Origin: a bacterium
GTDB taxonomy: Bacteria; Muiribacteriota; Ozemobacteria; Ozemobacterales; Ozemobacteraceae
Assembly: GCA_016192885.1 (NCBI GenBank)
Contig: JACPTH010000249.1
Location: forward strand, 1-20,683
Length of the DNA: 20,683 bases
Direction of reading: 5' to 3'
In this document: positions 7,078 to 13,677 of the stretch, in pieces
Layout of the letters: every line of letters starts with the position of its first letter
How positions within the stretch are numbered: position 1 is the stretch's first letter
Made by a program: the position numbers and the translations under genes
The notes under the pieces: model-generated
What the model was told of the DNA's origin: nothing
Database searches by the model: none
What the model saw: only the letters and a program-made list of their open reading frames with translations

Positions 7078-9270
7078 TTAATCCTGGTACTTTTGCGCGA
7101 CTTCAATCACGTCAGGGAATTCGATCTTTAAATTTCTCAAGGTTTGAATTTTGGGGACGCCATTTTTCGTCCAACCCCTGCGTTTGTAAACCGCATCGGT
7201 AAGTTTTTCATACTGATCTTCGCGATGCTTTCGATGAAGAGCGATTTTTTCATCAACACTTTTTCCTTGGGGGTCGACACCGATTACTTCCTTTAACTGC
7301 GTATCGTAGCGCTCTTGCCGCGACTCGTATTCCTCTCTGGTTACAGGCCCCAGGGAACGATAGGGGGGAAAATCATGTCTGCGTAAACCTTTTCCCATGC
7401 GCAAATTGAAAACCCGCTGAAAATTGTACACCCCCTCCGACATCGAAATCAATTCTTCCTTTGTAATGTTCTTCCCTGTTACGGCGCCATAAAGCTCGCA
7501 ATAGTTTTGTACATGCTCTGGGACCTTTGAAGGTTCATCCGTTTTCGCGTTATCAGCAGGTTCAATGTCATTCCAGGGGAGCTTGCAAAACCCATTTAAT
7601 CCAAACCATGTTCGAAAAAGAGGAAAATAATGTAAAGCTTCGGCCTTGTCTTCAAAGGTCGGGATTTGCTTGTTAACCATGTCCATGAAAATCAACCATG
7701 CTTCATCATGTTGTGGGCCTTTGTTCGCGAGCGCATATCCCCCTTGCTGGGCCAAGGATTCTTTGGAGATGTATTGGGAATACTCCAATCCCTTTACTTC
7801 CATGCCTATGTCATTTAGGAATTTTGAATCCCCCCAACCTCTTTCGGCAAAGATTTGTTTCAGTCGATGAACTCCGAAACCTGCAATTTTTCCAAACCCT
7901 TCGCCTCTTGAAATTTGATGTAAAAGTTCCATTTGCGCGTGGGCGTTTCCCCAAGTAAGTTCCAACCCCTCAGTTCGGTCTTTGTTTAAAATTTCCCGTT
8001 GGTAGCACTCCATTAGAAACGCGCACGTCGTTCCAAATGAAATGGTATCTATTCCGTAGGTGTCACAGTAAAAATTGCATTCCAGCAGCCATTCAGGTTT
8101 GAAAATGCCGCAATTTGCGCCAACTCCGGCCGCGGTCTCATATTCGGGACCGTCGACCGTTACAATGTGTCCTTTGTATGGGCCGGTCATGACCACGTGG
8201 CCGTCGGCGCCTTTCGTACAAGCCAAGGAACAGCCTAGCCAACAACCGTCGGGAATGCCTTGAGTAAATCGCTTGTCCCAAACGCCCGAAGAAATTCCCG
8301 TAACATCAGGGTGCTTTCCAAACTGAAAATTGTTTACAGGCAGAAGGTCATAAGCATCCATTATTTCAACCAAGTGAGCCGTACCTTGCCGTCTCATGCG
8401 ACATTGCTTGTCGTCCAAATCATGAATTTCCTTGTGTAATTTGACTCCGACTTTTACGATACGATCGAAATCAACGGGATTATTTTCATCACCTTTTACT
8501 TTAGGGCCCCGAACGACAATCGCCTTTAATTTTTTATCCCTAAATACCGTTCCTATTCCCCCTCTTCCGGCTTGCTTCAGCCTTGTTCCCTTGCGTCTCA
8601 AATCATACCAGGAAAAATTTAAACACCCGATCAAGGCATTCTCGGCTCCTCGGCCCGAAGCTACAACGGACACATTTTGCAAATCCCCCGGGCCGGATGC
8701 ATATTCGTGGGTAAATTGCTCAGCGGTAATATGGCTATCAACGCTTTCTAACGGGGCTTCCTCAATTCGAATCGTACCGGTTTGCCCGTCAATAAAAATA
8801 ACGATATCGGTCGTCGCTTTTCCCTGAACCTCCAGAGCATCAAATCCAGAAAATTTGAGAAGGGGACCAAAGTAACCTCCGACATTGCTGTCTATTGGAA
8901 TGCCGGTAAGAGGGGAAAGCGTAACCACCAGCGATTTACCGGAACCCGGATATTGGGTAATTCCCCCCAATGGGCCGGGACTAATTACGATATCATTTTC
9001 GGGGTCATCCCATTTGGTTTCCGGGTTTATCGCATTCCATAGGTACCAAAGGCCGAAACCTCTTCCCCCGATAAAAGTATCTTTGATTTGTTGAGAGATT
9101 TGTTTTTCGGTGACTTTGAAATTGGATAGATCGATATGCAAACTCCGGTTATTATAGCCTTTTTGCGGAAGAGTAGGTTTGAAAGTGGTTTCATGAAGAA
9201 TTTTGTGCGCGGCTTTCATTGTCGGAAGGTCTGAAATGTAATTTGTACGTTTTGTGTAATCGTAACTCAT
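7078..9270 (-). CDS. aor: Tungsten-containing aldehyde ferredoxin oxidoreductase (AOR family)
   Basis: This 730-residue AOR-family enzyme is expected to carry a tungsten bis-pyranopterin and one [4Fe-4S] cluster and to oxidise aldehydes, or reduce acids, with ferredoxin. The N-terminal pterin domain shows FIGGRGFGLWYL (66-77) and the GGYFGPLLKFSGFDAL stretch (131-146). The central domain has GPEYET (374-379) and YGIDTISFG (405-413). Candidate cluster ligands are C343, C347, C351 and C562 (GFCKLPW). The first three are spaced C-x3-C-x3-C, whereas the AOR pattern I know best is C-x2-C-x3-C. About 40 extra residues precede the usual start of the fold. The ATG has a good AAGGAG 5 bases upstream. 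It is 24 bases or so downstream of the polyferredoxin gene and upstream of a sulfur-carrier gene, an arrangement typical of AOR operons. The substrate cannot be told from sequence. The family also includes benzoyl-CoA reductase BamB, but no partner genes for that are present. Confidence 0.92.
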   Translation of the reverse strand: MSYDYTKRTNYISDLPTMKAAHKILHETTFKPTLPQKGYNNRSLHIDLSNFKVTEKQISQQIKDTFIGGRGFGLWYLWNAINPETKWDDPENDIVISPGPLGGITQYPGSGKSLVVTLSPLTGIPIDSNVGGYFGPLLKFSGFDALEVQGKATTDIVIFIDGQTGTIRIEEAPLESVDSHITAEQFTHEYASGPGDLQNVSVVASGRGAENALIGCLNFSWYDLRRKGTRLKQAGRGGIGTVFRDKKLKAIVVRGPKVKGDENNPVDFDRIVKVGVKLHKEIHDLDDKQCRMRRQGTAHLVEIMDAYDLLPVNNFQFGKHPDVTGISSGVWDKRFTQGIPDGCWLGCSLACTKGADGHVVMTGPYKGHIVTVDGPEYETAAGVGANCGIFKPEWLLECNFYCDTYGIDTISFGTTCAFLMECYQREILNKDRTEGLELTWGNAHAQMELLHQISRGEGFGKIAGFGVHRLKQIFAERGWGDSKFLNDIGMEVKGLEYSQYISKESLAQQGGYALANKGPQHDEAWLIFMDMVNKQIPTFEDKAEALHYFPLFRTWFGLNGFCKLPWNDIEPADNAKTDEPSKVPEHVQNYCELYGAVTGKNITKEELISMSEGVYNFQRVFNLRMGKGLRRHDFPPYRSLGPVTREEYESRQERYDTQLKEVIGVDPQGKSVDEKIALHRKHREDQYEKLTDAVYKRRGWTKNGVPKIQTLRNLKIEFPDVIEVAQKYQD

Positions 9271-9294
9271 AATTTCTCCTTGGAAAAATCCGGA

Positions 9295-9699
9295 TTAAGC
9301 AGGAAGCCTGGAATGATCTACTTCTTCCAAAGCCAGAGCGCCCTTCGGGCAGGTTTTTACGCAAGCTCCGCATGCAACGCATTTAAACGGAGATTTATGA
9401 TTTGGGCCCCTTCGCATAGAAAGAGTCGGACAAAAGCCGACGCACATAAAACATGAAACGCATGCTTCCTTGTTAACCATAACCGTTCCAAATTTGTTTC
9501 TATAGAGCGCTTTAACGGGGCAAACGGAAACACACTCTCCGCATTGGTTACACACATTTAAGCTAAATCCTTTCAATTCTTGGCGAACCTGGATCGAAGA
9601 ACAGGCACTGTCTTCAACCTTAAAAAAAGTCTTTGAACACGTTCTTTCGCAAACGAACTTACCTTCGCACTTTGAAGAATCTGGGCGGAGAAATTTCAT
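9295..9699 (-). CDS. Polyferredoxin, electron-transfer partner of the aldehyde oxidoreductase
   Basis: This 134-residue protein has three classical [4Fe-4S] motifs: CNQCGECVSVCP (C50, C53, C56, C60), CVSCFMCVGFCP (C80, C83, C86, C90) and CVACGACVKTCP (C107, C110, C113, C117). Four more cysteines near the N-terminus (C11, C17, C21, C33) could bind a fourth cluster. I chose the ATG at 9699 rather than a TTG at 9711, because GGAGG sits 5 bases before this ATG and would lie inside the longer version. It is the first gene of the run that continues into the AOR gene, so it most likely shuttles electrons to or from that enzyme. It resembles the small four-cluster subunit (AorA) described for Aromatoleum-type AOR complexes, but no flavin subunit gene is adjacent. 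It is cytoplasmic, with no signal or membrane segment. Confidence 0.88.
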   Translation of the reverse strand: MKFLRPDSSKCEGKFVCERTCSKTFFKVEDSACSSIQVRQELKGFSLNVCNQCGECVSVCPVKALYRNKFGTVMVNKEACVSCFMCVGFCPTLSMRRGPNHKSPFKCVACGACVKTCPKGALALEEVDHSRLPA

Positions 9700-9704
9700 C
9701 GGGT

Positions 9705-9709
9705 CCTCC
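9705..9709 (-). promoter_or_regulatory. Ribosome-binding site that fixes the polyferredoxin start
   Basis: GGAGG on the minus strand, 5 bases before the ATG at 9699. It favours that start over the in-frame TTG at 9711, which has no such site. Confidence 0.75.
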
Positions 9710-9767
9710 AAAGGAACTGAAATTGAATTTTTTTCGAAACGACTTAAGTAGTCTCAATTGTGGTAAC

Positions 9768-9796
9768 ATTATATTAAAAATCTAAAGGCTTGAAAA
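9768..9796 (-). promoter_or_regulatory. Candidate sigma-70-type promoter for the polyferredoxin-AOR operon
   Basis: On the minus strand there is a perfect -10 box TATAAT (9768-9773), a 17-base spacer, and a weak -35 box TTTTCA (9791-9796). It lies about 70 bases upstream of the polyferredoxin ATG. Between the two sits the 8-base palindrome ACTTAAGT (9742-9749), which could be an operator but is short. The -10 match and spacing are good and the -35 is not, so this is a candidate only. Confidence 0.5.
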
Positions 9797-9813
9797 GCGT
9801 TTATTTCATTTGA

Positions 9814-10155
9814 ATGCGAAGAACCTTAAGTTCAAATCTCATTAGGCCTGTTTTTCTTTTGACCTTAACTTTCGAGATAATCACCGTTTTTTTTCGCTTT
9901 GGATTAGGTCTCGAGAGTAGTCGCGATACCGCTTCTATTCTAGGTAAGCTGACCTTGGGGGTACGGATTCACCATGGGTATATAGGTTTTTTGATTCTAT
10001 TTTTTTCAGCAGTTTTCTCTCTACCTCCAATATGGAAAAGACGCTTTATTATCCTTGGATGGGCCCTTTTCATTTCCGACCTTGTCCATCATTTTCTTGT
10101 GCTTTGGGTAACCACGGGTTCCCCGCAACTCGACCTTTTATACCCAAAAAATTGA
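9814..10155 (+). CDS. Small three-helix membrane protein of unknown function with paired histidines
   Basis: This 113-residue protein is very hydrophobic, with likely membrane helices at about 11-30, 53-70 and 78-97. Two His-His pairs stand out: RIHHGYIGF (51-59) at the start of helix 2 and SDLVHHFLVLW (88-98) at the end of helix 3. Their positions could let them meet on one face of the membrane as a metal- or heme-binding site, but that is inference. I do not recognise a named family. The ATG has no clear ribosome-binding site, so the start is uncertain. It is transcribed away from the polyferredoxin-AOR operon and precedes the FecR-domain gene by about 80 bases on the same strand. The coherent helix pattern makes a chance frame unlikely. 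Confidence 0.68.
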   Translation: MRRTLSSNLIRPVFLLTLTFEIITVFFRFGLGLESSRDTASILGKLTLGVRIHHGYIGFLILFFSAVFSLPPIWKRRFIILGWALFISDLVHHFLVLWVTTGSPQLDLLYPKN

Positions 10156-10181
10156 CAAAACCTAGCAGACCTTGATACCGT
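10152..10181 (+). promoter_or_regulatory. Weak promoter candidate before the FecR-domain gene
   Basis: A perfect -35 hexamer TTGACA (10152-10157) overlaps the stop codon of the membrane-protein gene. No good -10 follows; the best is TACCGT after 18 bases. It could be coincidence, but the gap to the FecR-domain gene needs either a promoter here or read-through. Confidence 0.25.
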
Positions 10182-10224
10182 AAGAACCAACTTTTTAAAT
10201 TTCTAATTTATTTTTCTCGCGTTT

Positions 10225-10229
10225 AGGAG
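10225..10229 (+). promoter_or_regulatory. Ribosome-binding site that fixes the FecR-domain protein start
   Basis: AGGAG lies 5 bases before the ATG at 10235 but only 2 bases before the in-frame GTG at 10232, so the ATG is the likelier start. Confidence 0.7.
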
Positions 10230-10234
10230 TTGTG

Positions 10235-11893
10235 ATGAAAAAATCTCTCTTAATAACGCTCCTCTTTTCGATCCTCTTGGGAGAGGTTTGTTTAGGCCAG
10301 GATTCAGGAACGCGATTTTCCAGCATTTCAGGCGAAGTCAACGTAAGACCCGATGAAAAGGCTGACGAGTGGCAACCCGCCGATATCAAGATGGTCCTTA
10401 AAATTCTTTACCATGTTAAAACAAGCGAAGATTCAAGCGCGATTTTGAGCTTCTCAGATCTAACCACATTTATTTTAAAGGACGAATCCGAAGTGGTTTT
10501 AACCACTCCCCCCGAAAAAGATTCCAAGATAAAGTTGGTCGCCGGAAACGTTTGGGTCAATGCGAAAAAAATGTTTAAAAATGGAACGATCGAAATTGAA
10601 ATGAATCAATCCATTGCAGGAATCAAAGGAACCAATATTACATGCAAATCAAATCGCGATGGATCCGAAGATCGGATTCAAGTTCTTCGCGGTTTTGCCG
10701 AGGTTTTGATTAAAGAAACTCAAGAAGTTGTTCCTCTAAAAGAAGGGGAAGAGTTGATAGTTAAAAAAGACGGAAAATCTGAGAAACTTGAAATAGATGT
10801 TGAGGCGGTAAAGGAAAGTTGGAAAGATGAAATATCCAAAATGGGCGAAACAATTGAGCTTAACGAAATACCCGAAACCCTTCATAACATTATGACCGCT
10901 GAAGCGGAGTCTTTTAAGGGAATCCAGGAAGAGTTTAAAGAATTATCCGCGGCGGAAACCGTTTCAGAAGAAGGCGGAAAGGAATTCAAGGCCCACGTAG
11001 AGCGGTTTGAAGGGGCCTTGATGGAAGATCAAATTATATTTTTAACCATCCAGCAAAAATTGGACCGTGCAACCACTCAATCCCAAACCGATTCGGCCAT
11101 TTTGACGCAAATTGCGGAATTTCAAAAGCAACTTTCATCCGCAAAATCACAGTCAAGCTCCTTCCAATCCGAGGCTGCAAAAATGCTGAAGGAAGACCTG
11201 AAAACAAGCAAAGCAATTTCCTCTGATGAAACCCAAGAAACCGAGCAATTGGCTGAAAATGTTGAAACGGTGTGGTCCGATGCGGAGTTCATCCTTCGGG
11301 AGGTTGAAGGAAACTCGACGAGTCTTTCACAAGATTGGTTTAAGGATGCCGCCGATAAATGCAACAGCCTGCTTGAGGTTTTAGACCGACTTTCCGCGCA
11401 GGCTCAGGATATTCTCGCCAAAGACTCTTCGAATCAATATGCCAGAGACTTGTTACAAAAAATCGGAAAGTACCAGACTCAAATAAGCAATCTTTTGAAG
11501 AGTCTCGGCGTGGTTACTATTGACTCAAATTTGTTAGCGGATATGCAGGATTCCGAATCGCTTATCGCGGATTCCATTCAAAACTTGCAAACCGAGGTTA
11601 ATTCTTATCATTCTTCGCTATCCAATTCCGAGGCCGAAATTAGACTGAAAGCTTCCCTTTCGATTTTAAACAATTTTCAAAAAGCCAGACGGCAGTTTAT
11701 TAATAGCCAAAGGCTCTATGATTCCGTAATTAAAACGACTTCCGGGCAGAAGTATAAAACAGCCGAACAAGAGGAACTCACCAACATCTCTGAGCGAATC
11801 AATGATTCTTTTCAGCAACTAGGAATCACCGCCGAAGAACTTCAAACTAGGGTAACTGAGTTAGAAGATCAGCTTAACACCTATTTGAAGTAG
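10235..11893 (+). CDS. Secreted FecR-domain protein with long helical C-terminal region
   Basis: This 552-residue protein starts MKKSLLITLLFSILLG, a good signal peptide, with cleavage likely near residues 21-24 (a lipobox is not convincing). Residues about 27-172 match the FecR fold: SGEVNVRP, a W..A motif, LKILYHVKTSEDSSAILSF, then LVAGNVWVNA, the strongly typical AGIKGTN (128-134), and VLRGFAEVLI. Residues about 180-552 are charged, Gln/Ser/Glu-rich and mostly helical, with coiled-coil character and no membrane helix. FecR domains are best known from anti-sigma regulators, but here there is no sigma-factor gene and no transmembrane anchor. It is therefore more like the exported, stand-alone FecR-domain proteins of large-genome bacteria, which may be structural or sensory at the envelope. 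It converges on the HAMP-cyclase gene with 24 bases between the stops. Domain call is confident; function is unknown. Confidence 0.85.
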   Translation: MKKSLLITLLFSILLGEVCLGQDSGTRFSSISGEVNVRPDEKADEWQPADIKMVLKILYHVKTSEDSSAILSFSDLTTFILKDESEVVLTTPPEKDSKIKLVAGNVWVNAKKMFKNGTIEIEMNQSIAGIKGTNITCKSNRDGSEDRIQVLRGFAEVLIKETQEVVPLKEGEELIVKKDGKSEKLEIDVEAVKESWKDEISKMGETIELNEIPETLHNIMTAEAESFKGIQEEFKELSAAETVSEEGGKEFKAHVERFEGALMEDQIIFLTIQQKLDRATTQSQTDSAILTQIAEFQKQLSSAKSQSSSFQSEAAKMLKEDLKTSKAISSDETQETEQLAENVETVWSDAEFILREVEGNSTSLSQDWFKDAADKCNSLLEVLDRLSAQAQDILAKDSSNQYARDLLQKIGKYQTQISNLLKSLGVVTIDSNLLADMQDSESLIADSIQNLQTEVNSYHSSLSNSEAEIRLKASLSILNNFQKARRQFINSQRLYDSVIKTTSGQKYKTAEQEELTNISERINDSFQQLGITAEELQTRVTELEDQLNTYLK

Positions 11894-11917
11894 AAGTAAG
11901 CCTTCGGCAAAAGGCGG

Positions 11918-13660
11918 TCAGCATTCTTTTTCAATAAGAGCGTAAATTGTGGTTGGTTCGATTTTCCCTTTAACAATGACATTCCCAAGATGTTCGGTTT
12001 TATAGTTCCCCTTGGATTTAGCCATCGTTGATTCGGAGACAATGATGCTTCTCTTGAAATCCTTGCATTGACTTTCTAGTCGGGAAGCCAGATTCACGCC
12101 ATTTCCGATCACCGTATAATTCAACCTGTTGGTCGAGCCCATGTTTCCGGCTACGACAATATCCGTGTTTATTCCGATCCCGATTGAAATCTCGGGAAAA
12201 CCCATTCGGACAAAATCAGCGTTAATTTTCTCCATTTCAAGTATCATCTCTAAAGCCGCATTTAACGCACGGTCGGCATCATCCACATGATGAATCGGAA
12301 CGCCAAAAACCGCCATTATTGCGTCCCCAATGAACTTGTCTACGACTCCGCCAGAGTTTCCAATAATAGCGTTCATTCTCGTTAAATAATGGTTAAGCAT
12401 TCGTAAAACTTGGCTTGGAGAGCGGTTCTCGCAAAATGTCGTAAAATTTCTAATATCCGAAAAAAGAATCGTTGCTTCGCGCTCTTCCCCTCCTAACTTA
12501 ATTTCCTTGGAATTTAAAAGCTCTTGGGCGATTTCACGCGAAACCACCTTTCCAAGCAAATCGCGTATCTTGTCCCGCTCCGCAAGGCCCGTCGTCATTT
12601 TATTGAAAGTTCTTCCTAATTCGCCGATTTCATCTCTTTGTAAAATTGAAACAGGGTTTCCAAAAATCCCCTGCTCGATCTCCTTTGCTTTCTCCGATAA
12701 AATTAAAACCGGCTTAGTTACTTGTCGCGCGATAAGAAACACTCCACAAACGGTGACAAGAAGGCCGACAGCGGCGATCAGAAAAAGAATTTTCCTAAGG
12801 TGGAAAAATGGCTGCAATGCGCGGTTAAGTGAATCCTGGGTCACCAGAAAAAACCGTGATTTCTCCTGGAGCCTCTTGATTCGCACAATAAATTGATCGC
12901 CGTTAACTTCTACGATAGCTTGGTCTTTAGAAACAGGGAACTTTGACAAAGCGGCCGCAATGGCATTTCGGGCGGAATCATCAAGAGTTGAGGCAAAAAT
13001 TTTGGCGTTTCCGTCCGTAAGAATTTCAGAGGAAGACGATCCAAGTTCAACCATTGAAATATCGCTAAGCGTGGATTTTTGAAGATCCGTTACGAATTCA
13101 TCATCGACCAAAAACCCGATGCAGAACCATCCTATCGGGTCCGGGCCCAACAAAGGAACAACCACGACGCTATATAATTTTCCCAAAATGGTGACAAATA
13201 TCGACTCTTGAATTCCGGTTTCTTCAACCGCCACTATAAGCGAGGAATAGGAAAACGGTTTCCCGATCAATTCGGATTTTAAAGTATCGACAATAACCGG
13301 ATGGTCTTCTTCAATCGAGATTAAAAGCATCACATCGGCTTTTACTCGCGACTTAAGGCTTTCCATTGCCGAAAACACCGTTTCGTTGTCCCCTGTTGAA
13401 AAAGCTTGTTGAAAGGCGTAGTCCTTGGAGAGTATGTAAGAGGCTTGCAAAAGCAAATCGCTTCGATTTTTAATAATGTTTTCCAAGACCTTTCCGCTTA
13501 CGGTAAGTTGATTTTCAATTTGTTTTTTGGCATTCTCTCTATGAATCGAATTAATGACGAGAAAGCAACAAAGATCTACGAGTAAGAAAAGAGACAAAAA
13601 AACAAACAACAAACGAAATCTGAAGCTTTTAAAACGAAATACCTCAAGAATTCTAAGCAT
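11918..13660 (-). CDS. Membrane-bound adenylate cyclase: periplasmic sensor, HAMP and class III catalytic domain
   Basis: This 580-residue protein has a membrane helix at about 15-38, a periplasmic sensor region (about 40-287, Cache-like by layout), a second helix (about 290-312), a HAMP linker (about 313-366), and a class III cyclase domain (about 391-575). Key catalytic residues are present: D402 (LFSDIRNF) and D446 (KFIGDAIM) for metal, K442 for substrate, T516 at the purine site, N523 and R527 (GVNLASRL). Lys plus Thr places it with class IIIb adenylate cyclases, several of which respond to bicarbonate. It starts 17 bases after the CHASE2-GGDEF gene stops, on the same strand, so the two are probably co-transcribed. 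There is no strong ribosome-binding site before the ATG. The likely role is turning an extracytoplasmic signal into cAMP. The sensor ligand is unknown. Confidence 0.92.
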   Translation of the reverse strand: MLRILEVFRFKSFRFRLLFVFLSLFLLVDLCCFLVINSIHRENAKKQIENQLTVSGKVLENIIKNRSDLLLQASYILSKDYAFQQAFSTGDNETVFSAMESLKSRVKADVMLLISIEEDHPVIVDTLKSELIGKPFSYSSLIVAVEETGIQESIFVTILGKLYSVVVVPLLGPDPIGWFCIGFLVDDEFVTDLQKSTLSDISMVELGSSSSEILTDGNAKIFASTLDDSARNAIAAALSKFPVSKDQAIVEVNGDQFIVRIKRLQEKSRFFLVTQDSLNRALQPFFHLRKILFLIAAVGLLVTVCGVFLIARQVTKPVLILSEKAKEIEQGIFGNPVSILQRDEIGELGRTFNKMTTGLAERDKIRDLLGKVVSREIAQELLNSKEIKLGGEEREATILFSDIRNFTTFCENRSPSQVLRMLNHYLTRMNAIIGNSGGVVDKFIGDAIMAVFGVPIHHVDDADRALNAALEMILEMEKINADFVRMGFPEISIGIGINTDIVVAGNMGSTNRLNYTVIGNGVNLASRLESQCKDFKRSIIVSESTMAKSKGNYKTEHLGNVIVKGKIEPTTIYALIEKEC

Positions 13661-13677
13661 TTAAAATGAAAAGCCGA

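Noticed and set aside
8432..8827. Plus-strand open frame of 131 codons.
   Set aside because: It is antisense to the strongly conserved AOR gene, so it is most likely a shadow.
10251..10305. A possible lipoprotein cysteine in the FecR-domain protein signal (LGEVCLG).
   Set aside because: The residues before the Cys (Glu-Val) do not fit a lipobox, so an ordinary signal peptide is preferred.
11900..11915. Hairpin GCCTT-CGGCAA-AAGGC between the converging FecR-domain and cyclase genes, considered as a two-way terminator.
   Set aside because: The stem is only 5 base pairs and no T-run follows on either strand.
12099..12105. The HAMP cyclase has Asn where the other cyclase has Asp in the IGD/IGN motif before GVN (N520 versus D377), which looked like a lost catalytic residue.
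   Set aside because: The purine-recognition residue is three or four positions earlier (Thr in both proteins), and mammalian cyclases also have Asn at this site. It is not a defect.
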